From DATAAZ01 sp036259875 (GTDB lineage Bacteria > Actinomycetota > Thermoleophilia > Gaiellales > Gaiellaceae): a stretch of 15,206 nt of DNA. Each line of letters opens with the position of its first letter. The first letter of the stretch is position 1. A program made the translations under genes and the position numbers. A model generated the notes under the pieces. The model saw only the letters and a list, made by a program, of their open reading frames with translations, searched no databases and was not told the origin of the DNA. This document shows positions 6,472-13,856 of the stretch, piece by piece. The stretch spans positions 1 to 15,206 of the forward strand of contig DATAAZ010000058.1 in the NCBI GenBank assembly GCA_036259875.1. The letters run 5' to 3'.

Positions 6472-7515
6472 GTGGCGCTCTTCCGAAAGGACAAGAAGGC
6501 TCGCGGCCCTCAGGTGCGCGAGTGGTCGACGAGTCCCTCGCCGACCGATGCGGGCGTGCCGGACGAGGCGCCGACGCCGCAGCCGGAGCGCGCCGAGCCG
6601 AAGCTTCGCGACCCCGGGATGCTCGATCTCTCGAGGCGCGACTACCTGGCGATCGTTATCCGGGCCGGCAAGGAGGCAATCGACGACGCGATCCCCGACA
6701 GCGCCGCCGCGCTCGCCTACTACGCGTTCCTCGCGATCCCCGCAACCCTTCTCCTCGCCGTCGGCTTCTTCAGCGTCTTCGGCAGCGCCCAGGCGGTGAA
6801 CACGATCATGGACAAGCTCGGAACCGTCGTCCCTCGCGAGGCGATCGCGCTCCTGGACGAGAGCCTCACGCGCATCACGGAAAGGAACAGCGGCGGCCTC
6901 GTCATGGTCGTGCTCGGGTTCGTCCTCGCGCTTTGGACGGCGACGGGGGCGATGAACGGGCTGATGCGGGCGCTCAACCGGGCGTACGACCGGAAGGAGA
7001 CACGGAATTTCCTGAAACAGCGCCTGACGGCGCTCGGGATGCTCGGGTTCATGCTGCTCGCCTTCGCCCTCTCGTTCGGCCTGCTCGTCCTGGGACCGGC
7101 CCTCTCGGGCTGGATCGGCGGAGCGATCGACGCCGAGACGGTGTTCAAGTGGATCTGGTGGACGGTTCAGTGGCCCGTTCTGATCCTCGGCCTCCTCCTC
7201 GCGTTCGCGGGGATCCTGTTCCTCGGGCCGAACGTCGACCACCCGCGCTGGCAGTTTCTGACGCCGGGCGCCGTGGTCGCGGTCTTCGTCTGGCTCATCG
7301 CTTCCGGCGCGTTCGCCGTCTACGTGAGCCTCTTCGGCTCGTACAACAAGGCGTGGGGCACGCTCGCGGCCGTCATCATCATGCTCACGTGGCTCTGGCT
7401 CTCTGGCCTCGCGCTTCTCTTCGGCGCCGAGATCAACGCGGAAGCGGAGCGGAGCCGCGAGCTGCGCCGAGGGGAGCCCGCCGAGGGACAGCTCACCGCT
7501 CCGGCGAAGGCCTAG
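6472..7515 (+). CDS. YihY/BrkB-family inner-membrane protein
   Basis: The product is 347 residues. A charged, proline-rich cytoplasmic N-terminus (about 1-55) precedes the family core. The core opens with the family's typical AAALAYYAFLAIPATLLLAV (about residues 78-97), the first membrane helix. Further helices lie at about 143-162 (GGLVMVVLGFVLALWTA), 187-208, 225-247, 260-283 and 295-317. The phrases GFVLALWTATGAMNGLMRAL, YDRKETRNFLKQRL and the closing GTLAAVIIMLTWLWLSGLAL with FGAEINAE are hallmarks of this family. Members are integral membrane proteins once called ribonuclease BN or BrkB; their true role is not established. The GTG start at 6472 has only a weak GGGTGG upstream; I kept it because no later start precedes the core closely. 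It is divergent from tRNA-Leu and followed by tRNA-Arg. Confidence 0.9.
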   Translation: MALFRKDKKARGPQVREWSTSPSPTDAGVPDEAPTPQPERAEPKLRDPGMLDLSRRDYLAIVIRAGKEAIDDAIPDSAAALAYYAFLAIPATLLLAVGFFSVFGSAQAVNTIMDKLGTVVPREAIALLDESLTRITERNSGGLVMVVLGFVLALWTATGAMNGLMRALNRAYDRKETRNFLKQRLTALGMLGFMLLAFALSFGLLVLGPALSGWIGGAIDAETVFKWIWWTVQWPVLILGLLLAFAGILFLGPNVDHPRWQFLTPGAVVAVFVWLIASGAFAVYVSLFGSYNKAWGTLAAVIIMLTWLWLSGLALLFGAEINAEAERSRELRRGEPAEGQLTAPAKA

Positions 7516-7544
7516 GCAGCCGCGGACGGCGGACGCCCCGCACC

Positions 7545-7550
7545 TACAAT
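7545..7550 (+). promoter_or_regulatory. -10 box (TACAAT) of tRNA-Arg
   Basis: TACAAT ends 8 bases before the mature 5' end of tRNA-Arg and 30 bases after the stop of the membrane-protein gene, giving the tRNA its own promoter. No good -35 match is visible. Confidence 0.6.
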
Positions 7551-7558
7551 GACCGCCG

Positions 7559-7630
7559 GGCCCCGTAGCTCAGCGGATAGAGCGGCAGACTTCGAATCTG
7601 CGTGCGGAGGTTCGACTCCTCCCGGGGCCA
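7559..7630 (+). tRNA. tRNA-Arg (anticodon UCG)
   Basis: The cloverleaf has acceptor stem GGCCCCG/CGGGGCC with discriminator A. The D arm is GCTC-AGCGGATA-GAGC. The anticodon stem GCAGA/TCTGC encloses loop CTTCGAA (anticodon TCG), and the T arm is GGAGG-TTCGACT-CCTCC. CCA is not encoded. The anticodon reads CGA and neighbouring arginine codons. Confidence 0.95.
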
Positions 7631-7757
7631 TCGGGCGACCCACGTGGACGTCTCGCGGTTCGTTCGTCGGCCCGCTCGCCTGCCGTTTCGCCCCATAGGT
7701 ACGTGGGCGGAGTGCCCGCTCCCGACACGCGCGCCGTCGCATACCGCGGCGAATGGA

Positions 7758-7763
7758 GATAAT
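7758..7763 (+). promoter_or_regulatory. Possible -10 box (GATAAT) of the large regulator gene
   Basis: GATAAT, five of six matches to TATAAT, ends 8 bases before the GTG start at 7772, the same spacing as the tRNA promoters have to their first base. It would give a leaderless transcript. The alternative is GGAG at 7755-7758 acting as a distant ribosome binding site (13 bases), which is poor. Confidence 0.4.
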
Positions 7764-7771
7764 GACGCTCT

Positions 7772-10700
7772 GTGGCTCGCGGCGGTGCCTCTGGGACGTC
7801 GGCGGTTGATGACGGGCCGGCCGCTTCCGCTCCGGCGGGGACCCAGGCGCCCGCGTCGCCGCTCGCGCTCCAGGGGCGCCGGGTCACCGGATCCGTCGTA
7901 GGACGGCAAGTCGAGCTCGGCGCTATTCGGCAGGAGCTTGCTTCGGCGAAGGCTGGGCGGCTGACGGCGCTTACCCTCGAGGGCGAGCCCGGAATCGGGA
8001 AGACGCGGATTCTTCTCGCCGCCGCGGAGCTTGCGGCCGCCGAGGGCTTCGCGCCGCTTGCGGTAACCGCCGACGAGGAGATCCGAGGGCCGTTCCTGCT
8101 GGCGCGGAGCATCCTCGCCTCTGCAGCGGCAAACGAGTCGACCGACGGCAACGGGGCGCGGGAGCCGCTCCAGCGCGCCCTCGACGCCATCTCCGGCCGA
8201 GACGACCCAACCCTCGACGCCCTCTCGCCCGACCAGAAGCTCTTACGCGTGTTCGATCTCGCCGCTGTGGCGATTCGTGCCGTCACGGCCGGGGATCCCG
8301 TCGCGATTCTCGTCGACGACCTGCAATGGGCGGACGACGACAGCCTTCGGATGCTTCGCTATGTCATCCGAGCCGACGCCGACCTGCCGCTCTTCCTCGC
8401 GCTCGCGACACGCTCCGAGGAACTGGCCGTCGTGAGCGAAGCGACCACCCTGATCGCCGACATGGAGCGGATGGGGATGGTTCGACGCCTGAAGCTCGAG
8501 CGCTTCACGCAGGTGGAGACGACCGAGTTTCTGAAGCAGGTCCTCGGCGGGAACGTGAACGTCGCGGGCGCCGCGACGATCCATGCCCAGGCCGAGGGTG
8601 TCGCCTTCATCGTCGAGGAGTTGGCCCGGACCTACAGGGAGACGGGCCTGATCCAGGAGATCGATGGAATCTGGAGCCTCGCCCGAAACGCGGAGCGGCT
8701 GCTCCCGTCCGCCGTGCGCACCCTCATTCAGCGGCGCGCCGTCCGCCTGCCGGCGGACACCAAGGAGAATCTCGCGGACGCCGCGATTCTCGGCCGGACG
8801 TTCAGCCTCAAGGATCTGCGGGCCGTAAAGCTTCATCTCAAGGACGACGACAGCGGCTGCGACCCGGCGGTGCTCGCCGAGACGCTCGTGCCCGCAGTAC
8901 GGGCCGGCCTCCTGGTCGAGCACACGGAAGCGTCGCCGGCCGACTACGGCTTCACGCATGACCAGGTCCGCGAATTCGCGTCCGCGACGCTCACGCCCGC
9001 ACGCCGGCGCGCGCTCCATCTCGCTGTCATCGACATGCTCACGGCCGAGGGCGATTTGCCGCCTGCGAGCCTCTCGCTGCTCGCGCACCACGCCGTGGCC
9101 GCCGGCGACACCGACCGCGCGGCGCGCTTCTCGATCGCAGCCGCGAGGGTGGCACTCGAGGCGCGGGCAGCCGAGGAAGTCCTCCGCATCGTCGATCAGG
9201 CGCTGCCTGCCGCCTCGGCTGCGCACGACCGCGTCGCGCTGCTCATCGCCCAGGACGCGGCTCTCGACATGCTCCGCCGGCCAGCCGACCGCCTCGAGGG
9301 CCTCGCCGAGGTCGCCGCGCTAGCCGAGGCTCTCGGCGACTCTCATCTCGAGCTCGACGTGATGCTCCGCCGCGCCGCGGCCCTGCGCGTCTCCGAAGAG
9401 GAGGACATGGCTGCGGAGCTCGCGAGGGACGTCCGCAGGATCGCGGCAGAGCGCGGGGATCAGCGAGCCGAGCTCGCCGCGTGCCTAGAGCTCGGGCAAG
9501 ATCTGCTTCGCAGTCCGCTCGGCGAGTCGTTCACCGCCCCGGCACGTGGCGTCGACCTCGACGGGGCCGGCGAGGCGTACGAGCGGGCGTCTGAGCTCGC
9601 CGACGAGCTCGGCGACCTGGCCGCGCTCGCCGCCGCGACGCGCGAGCTCGGGGTCATCTCGGTCGCGCGGGCACGAGCCTGGTATGTCGAGCGGGTCGAG
9701 CGGGGCGAGGATGCCGACATCATGCGACGCGTCGCACGCGGCGAGACGCCCGACGAGATCCTGCCCGACCTCCCGATCGCTCCCCTCATCCATGAGGGCG
9801 TCGCTCGCTACGAGCGCGCGATCGAGATGTTCGACCAGCTGGGCGACCGGCGGGGCCTCATGTCGGCGATCATCGCCAGGGCGTACCTCAACTTCGCGAT
9901 CGACATCCACTTCCTTGGCGCGGCGAAGCGGATCGAAGAGATCCGGCGGCTCGCTACGCAGATGACGTCGTTCACCCGCGAGAGCGAACGCTTGACGGCC
10001 GAGGCACAGATGCTCTACGGCGTCCAAGTCTTCGCCCACGCGAAGGTGGTTCCCGACCTCGCGGTCTCGCGCGGCGAGGAGGCGCACCGGCACGCGCGAA
10101 TGCTCGGTGATCGATCGCTCGAGTTCGCGTCGGCTGCGTGCCTCGCCATGACGCACCTCGAGCTGGATGACGTCACGGAGGCCGAGCGCTGGGTCAACCG
10201 CGCAGCCGACGCGGCGGCGGCGGCGCCGACTCCGCGGCGCGCGCGCCAGCTGGAGGTCGTGCGCGGCTATGCCCGAGCGGCCGTGGGTGACGCGGCGGCG
10301 ATGCGAGGTCACCTCGAGCGAGCGGTGCGCCTGGCGACGGAGCAAGGGCGCCCCGCCGCGCGCTGCGAAACGCTCGCCGGGCTCGCGCTCGAGGCCGCGC
10401 GGCTCGGGTCCGAGCCCGCCGACGAGGAGCTGCTCGCGCTGGCCGAGCGAGCGGCGCAGGATGCGAAGGAGCTCGTTCGGATGCTCCCCGGCCATCCCCC
10501 CTGGGGGGCAGCTGCCGAGTCGGCGCTCGCCCAGATCGCCCTCGCGCGCGGGGCCGAGACCACTGCCGCCGAAGCCGCGCGGTCTGCGCTGCAAACGCTC
10601 GAGGCCGCGCACACCGAGGACCTCCACCTGCGAATCGTCATCCCGGCGGTCCGCGCGATCGTCGCCGCCGGGACTGCCGCTGAGCGGCAGGCGGCGCAGC

Positions 10701-11053
10701 GCGACCTGCAGCTGAGCGCCGCGCTGATCGCCCAGCGGATTACAGACGAGGAGATTCGGGTGCGCTGGTTTCGAGGACCGCTCGGACGAGACCTCTCGAC
10801 GCTCGCGGGCACCCCGCCGGAGGCCCGCTTGCGCGAGCCGGCCGACGAGGACGGTGGCGCGGACCGGCTCGGCGAGGACGACACGGCCCTCCTTTGGCTC
10901 CTGATCGAGGGGTGGACGAACAGCGAGATCGCGCGCGAGCTCGGAGTGACCGAGGACGAGATAACCCGGCGGCTGATCGAGATGTACGCGAAGATCGGCG
11001 TCTCGTCGCGCGGCGAGGCAGCGGTGTTCGCGTTCCGGGAAAATGTCGTCTAG
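7772..11053 (+). CDS. Large ATP-binding LuxR-type transcriptional regulator (LAL-like)
   Basis: The 1093-residue protein has three parts. The first is an AAA/STAND-type ATPase after about residue 43 (VVGRQVELGAI), with Walker A GEPGIGKT at 71-78 and Walker B AILVDDLQWAD at 178-187. A long, alanine- and leucine-rich helical middle (about 400-1000) with TPR-like periodicity follows. The last is a LuxR helix-turn-helix at about 1035-1090, with the key pattern GWTNSEIARELGV, followed by the family's K-IGVSSR-EA ending. Such proteins use ATP-dependent self-association to control transcription. The HTH is slightly divergent: TEDEITRRL stands where VSxxTVKxH is usual. The next gene, an iron-sulfur/cyclase fusion, starts 2 bases after its TAG, so the two form an operon. 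The many N-terminal alanines leave the exact start uncertain. Confidence 0.9.
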   Translation: MARGGASGTSAVDDGPAASAPAGTQAPASPLALQGRRVTGSVVGRQVELGAIRQELASAKAGRLTALTLEGEPGIGKTRILLAAAELAAAEGFAPLAVTADEEIRGPFLLARSILASAAANESTDGNGAREPLQRALDAISGRDDPTLDALSPDQKLLRVFDLAAVAIRAVTAGDPVAILVDDLQWADDDSLRMLRYVIRADADLPLFLALATRSEELAVVSEATTLIADMERMGMVRRLKLERFTQVETTEFLKQVLGGNVNVAGAATIHAQAEGVAFIVEELARTYRETGLIQEIDGIWSLARNAERLLPSAVRTLIQRRAVRLPADTKENLADAAILGRTFSLKDLRAVKLHLKDDDSGCDPAVLAETLVPAVRAGLLVEHTEASPADYGFTHDQVREFASATLTPARRRALHLAVIDMLTAEGDLPPASLSLLAHHAVAAGDTDRAARFSIAAARVALEARAAEEVLRIVDQALPAASAAHDRVALLIAQDAALDMLRRPADRLEGLAEVAALAEALGDSHLELDVMLRRAAALRVSEEEDMAAELARDVRRIAAERGDQRAELAACLELGQDLLRSPLGESFTAPARGVDLDGAGEAYERASELADELGDLAALAAATRELGVISVARARAWYVERVERGEDADIMRRVARGETPDEILPDLPIAPLIHEGVARYERAIEMFDQLGDRRGLMSAIIARAYLNFAIDIHFLGAAKRIEEIRRLATQMTSFTRESERLTAEAQMLYGVQVFAHAKVVPDLAVSRGEEAHRHARMLGDRSLEFASAACLAMTHLELDDVTEAERWVNRAADAAAAAPTPRRARQLEVVRGYARAAVGDAAAMRGHLERAVRLATEQGRPAARCETLAGLALEAARLGSEPADEELLALAERAAQDAKELVRMLPGHPPWGAAAESALAQIALARGAETTAAEAARSALQTLEAAHTEDLHLRIVIPAVRAIVAAGTAAERQAAQRDLQLSAALIAQRITDEEIRVRWFRGPLGRDLSTLAGTPPEARLREPADEDGGADRLGEDDTALLWLLIEGWTNSEIARELGVTEDEITRRLIEMYAKIGVSSRGEAAVFAFRENVV

Positions 11054-11055
11054 CG

Positions 11056-11793
11056 ATGCTGCGCGCACGGGTTGACCGCCACCGCTGCGTCGGCGCGGGG
11101 AACTGCATCACGATCGCGCCGACGGCGTTCGACTGGCTCCACGGAGATCTGCTCAAGGCGACCGTCGTCGACGCCGCGACCGTCGAAGAGGAGCTCCTGC
11201 GCGAGGCAGCGTTGTCGTGCCCGACACAGGCGATCGAGATCGAAGAGGTCGAAGAGCTCCTCCCCTGGCAGCTCCGCGGCAAGGTGGGGCCCGCCCGGCG
11301 CGTGCTGAAGACGTTCGTCTTCACGGACATCGAGAAGTCGACGAACCTGGCGGAAGCCGTTGGCGATGAGGCCTGGTCCGAGCTCGTCCGCTGGCACGAC
11401 GAGACGCTCCGGTCGCTGTTCGCCGCGCACAAGGGCGAGGAAGTGGTCGCGACGGGCGACGGCTTCTTCGTCGGCTTCGACAGCCCCGACGCAGCTGTTA
11501 CGTGCGCCGTCGCGATCCAGCGGCGCCTGGCCGACCACCGGAAGCAGCACGGGTTCGCGCCGCGAGTTCGGATCGGGCTGCACGCCTCGGGCGCAGCGCA
11601 GGTCGGGAAGAACTTCCGTGGGAAGGGGGTTCACGAGGCGGCGCGGATCGCCGCGCTCGCGGACGGCGGCGAAATCCTCGCAAGCAAGGCGACGGTTGGA
11701 ACTGGCTCGCGCTTCCCCATATCGGAGCCGCGCACCGTCACGCTGAAGGGGATCTCGGAACCGGTCGAAATCGTCTCGATCGACTGGCAGTGA
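11056..11793 (+). CDS. Ferredoxin domain fused to class III nucleotide cyclase domain
   Basis: The product is 245 residues with no membrane segment. Residues 1-66 form a short ferredoxin: Cys11 and Cys17 in CVGAGNC, and Cys55 in SCPTQAI, the three-cysteine pattern of the [3Fe-4S] P450-type ferredoxins. A class III adenylate/guanylate cyclase domain follows from about 85, with metal-binding Asp91 (FTDIEKST) and Asp135 (GDGF), Arg197 in HEAARIAAL, and the LKGISEPV ending. Three active-site positions differ from classical cyclases. Val131 stands for the adenine-selecting Lys, Asn186 for its partner Asp, and His193 for the transition-state Asn. The nucleotide made is therefore uncertain, and it may be a binding domain only. 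The ATG is 2 bases after the regulator's stop; coupling explains the weak ribosome binding site. The likely role is a redox- or oxygen-linked partner of that regulator (inference). Confidence 0.85.
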   Translation: MLRARVDRHRCVGAGNCITIAPTAFDWLHGDLLKATVVDAATVEEELLREAALSCPTQAIEIEEVEELLPWQLRGKVGPARRVLKTFVFTDIEKSTNLAEAVGDEAWSELVRWHDETLRSLFAAHKGEEVVATGDGFFVGFDSPDAAVTCAVAIQRRLADHRKQHGFAPRVRIGLHASGAAQVGKNFRGKGVHEAARIAALADGGEILASKATVGTGSRFPISEPRTVTLKGISEPVEIVSIDWQ

Positions 11794-11839
11794 GGCCCGG
11801 CGCGAGCGAACACGCCGACGGCACGCGCGACGAGAGAGA

Positions 11840-13051
11840 ATGCCATCGATGACGGTGGGGCAGGAGGTGCGACGCTGGGACGCTGCGTTCGCCCGGCGGA
11901 CCGGCGGAGGCGCCGGCGAGGGGCTGATCGCGATCCTCGCCGTCGCCGGTGCCAAGGACGTGATCTCGTTCGCCGGCGGCCTTCCGGACCCGGCCACGTT
12001 TCCCGCCCGGGAGGTCGCGACGATCCTCGGCGAACTCGCCGACGCCGGCGACCCGTCGCCGTTCCAGTACTCACCCACCCACGGTCTCCCCGGCCCGCGG
12101 GATTTCGTGGCGGGCCGGCTGGAGCGCCTGGAGGGCCAACGACCCCGGGACGACGAGCTCCTGCTGACGAGCGGGGCGATCGAAGCCCTGGAGCTGGTCG
12201 GAAAGGTGTTCGTCGACCGAGGCGACTGCGTGCTCGTGGAGGCGCCGACGTACCTGGGCGGCGTGATGGCGTTCCAGAGCTTCGAGGCGAACGTCGTGGG
12301 CGTCCCCGTCGACGACGAAGGGCTCGTCGTCGACGAGCTAGAGCGGCTGCTGGCCGGCGGGGTCGCCGCGAAGCTGCTCTACACGATCCCGGATTTCCAG
12401 AATCCCGCGGGGGTCACGCTCACGCCGGAGCGGCGAGACGCGCTGGTCGAGGTGGCGCGCCGCCACGGGCTCCTCATCGTCGAGGACGTGGCGTACCGCG
12501 AGCTCGCCTTCGGGGGCGATCGCCCACCGAGCCTTTGGACGCTCGCGCCCGACGTCGTCCTCCAGGCGGGCACGTTCTCGAAGACGTTCTTCCCGGGCGT
12601 CCGGCTCGGGTGGGCCGCGGGGCCCGCCGACGTCGTCGCAAAGCTTGTCTGGGCGAAGCAGAACACGGACCAGTGCGCGGGCGCGCTCGGCCAGCGGCTC
12701 CTCGAGGAATACGGGCGGCGCGGACTGCTCGACGAGCGGGTCGTGGCCGCGCGCTCGCTCTACTGTCGCCGCCGCGACGCACTGCTCCGCGCCCTCGAGA
12801 CGCATTTCTCCGGCCGGGCGACGTGGACACGCCCGGAAGGCGGCTTCTTCGTCTGGATGGAGCTACCGCCTCCGTTCGACGCGCTCGAGGTCGCCGCCCG
12901 GGCGCGCGCGGCGGGGGTCGCGGTCGTCCCGGGCACGCCGTTCTTCTCGGAGCCGGGTCGTGGCGCGCGGAACCTCCGCTTCTCGTTTAGCGGCGTCGGC
13001 GAGGACGGGATCGCGGAAGGGATCCGCCGGCTCGCCGCGGTAGTCCGCTAA
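11840..13051 (+). CDS. PLP-dependent aminotransferase, class I/II (2-aminoadipate/MocR-like type)
   Basis: The 403-residue product is a complete fold-type I aminotransferase. SFAGGLPDPATFP (43-55) and QYSPTHGLPGPRDFV open the protein, as in 2-aminoadipate aminotransferases (LysN) and the enzyme half of MocR regulators. LLTSGAIEALEL (108-119) is the phosphate-cup region. DFQNPAG (185-191) holds Asn188, and VEDVAYREL holds Asp216 and Tyr219, which contact PLP. Lys248 in TFSKTFFPGVRLGW is the Schiff-base lysine, and the substrate-carboxylate arginine is probably in NLRFSFS near the C-terminus. It transfers amino groups between an amino acid and a 2-oxo acid; the substrate cannot be read from sequence. 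There is no helix-turn-helix domain. The ATG at 11840 is used; a second ATG at 11849 is better spaced from GAGAGAG and may be the real one. It lies 46 bases after the cyclase and may share its transcript. Confidence 0.9.
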   Translation: MPSMTVGQEVRRWDAAFARRTGGGAGEGLIAILAVAGAKDVISFAGGLPDPATFPAREVATILGELADAGDPSPFQYSPTHGLPGPRDFVAGRLERLEGQRPRDDELLLTSGAIEALELVGKVFVDRGDCVLVEAPTYLGGVMAFQSFEANVVGVPVDDEGLVVDELERLLAGGVAAKLLYTIPDFQNPAGVTLTPERRDALVEVARRHGLLIVEDVAYRELAFGGDRPPSLWTLAPDVVLQAGTFSKTFFPGVRLGWAAGPADVVAKLVWAKQNTDQCAGALGQRLLEEYGRRGLLDERVVAARSLYCRRRDALLRALETHFSGRATWTRPEGGFFVWMELPPPFDALEVAARARAAGVAVVPGTPFFSEPGRGARNLRFSFSGVGEDGIAEGIRRLAAVVR

Positions 13052-13071
13052 GCCGGCACGACGGCGATCTG

Positions 13072-13100
13072 GACGACAGCTCGCGGTTCCGAGCGTCGTC
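13072..13100 (+). terminator. Hairpin after the aminotransferase gene
   Basis: GACGAC-A-GCTCG pairs with CGAGC-GTCGTC (11 pairs, one bulged A) around the loop CGGTTC, 20 bases after the TAA. There is no T run, so it would be a weak or factor-assisted terminator of the kind common in GC-rich actinobacteria. Confidence 0.45.
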
Positions 13101-13313
13101 GCGGCGCGGTTCGCCGTCCCGGGAGCTGACGCGCGGACGGGAGCGCGTCCGGGCGGTGGCGAGGGAGGAGGCCCGATGGAACCGCGGCGCCCTGGCATCG
13201 CGCCCGTGGACGGGTCCCTCCTCCCGCGCGAGGATGTCACCGGCTCGACGCGCGCTGCTCGGTTGCGCGAGAGCGGCAGGACGGGGCCCCGCCCTGCCTG
13301 CCCGCGCGGGCTC

Positions 13314-13781
13314 TTACCCGACCCGCTCGCCCCGGTCCACCTCGCCGCGCCAGGCGCCGCTCTCGGCGCCGCGCCTCTCGATCATCTCCTTGAAGCGCTC
13401 GAGATCTCCGCGCACGCGCGCGTCGTCCGCGCCAACGGCGGCGCCCGCCTGTTCGATCGCGCCCTCGGGCTCCCAGTCCATCTGGACCATGATCCGCGTG
13501 GTGTTGTCGTCGACCCGGTGGAACGTGACGACGCCCGCGTTCCGCTTCCCGTCGATCGCGTTCCACGCGACGCGCTCGTCGGGGCGCTGCTCGGTGATCT
13601 CCGCCTTCCAGTCGTGTCGCTTGCCCGCGATCTCGGCGACCCAGTGGAGGTGCGTGTCGTCCACCTGCGTCACCGACTCGACGCCCTCCATGAAGAGCGG
13701 GAACTCCTCGAACTGCGTCCACTGGTTGTACGCGGTGGAAACCGGGACGTTGACCTCGATTGATTGTTCGATGGTGGGCAT
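13314..13781 (-). CDS. SRPBCC (START-like/polyketide cyclase) family protein
   Basis: The product is 155 residues. The opening TIEQSIEVNVPVSTAYNQWT and then FEEFPLFMEGVESVTQVDD are typical of the SRPBCC fold's first strand and helices. The middle strands carry HLHWVAEIAGKRHDWKAEI and ERVAWNAIDGKRNAGVVTF, and the long C-terminal helix includes RGDLERFKEMIERR. Small single-domain members of this group bind a hydrophobic ligand in a cavity; many are stress-related and none can be given a specific ligand from sequence. The last 15 residues after ESGAWRGEV are charged and look like an extension. The ATG at 13781 has CGGAG 5-6 bases upstream. It is divergent from the enolase-like gene, 75 bases away. 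A GCCCGCGCGGGC palindrome (13300-13311) just past the stop could help end transcription. Confidence 0.85.
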   Translation of the reverse strand: MPTIEQSIEVNVPVSTAYNQWTQFEEFPLFMEGVESVTQVDDTHLHWVAEIAGKRHDWKAEITEQRPDERVAWNAIDGKRNAGVVTFHRVDDNTTRIMVQMDWEPEGAIEQAGAAVGADDARVRGDLERFKEMIERRGAESGAWRGEVDRGERVG

Positions 13782-13856
13782 AGGCGCTCCGTTTCCGTCG
13801 TTTCCCTATCGGTGTCTCGCGTACCCGCGCAACGCGTAGCTGCAAACTACGGCCCC

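Noticed and set aside
9485..11068. Minus-strand 527-codon frame opposite the large regulator
   Set aside because: GC-rich codon structure leaves antisense frames open; the translation is arginine-rich and patternless, whereas the plus strand has Walker and LuxR motifs.
13283..13311. GC palindromes GGGGCCCC and GCCCGCGCGGGC after the SRPBCC gene as a terminator
   Set aside because: Short, with no usable loop or T run; noted under the gene but not called separately.
13176..13763. Plus-strand 195-codon frame with a good ribosome binding site (GGGAGGAGG) before its ATG
   Set aside because: Most of it is exactly antisense to the SRPBCC gene, and its translation is an Arg/Leu/Val-rich mirror without any family pattern; the purine run is probably chance.
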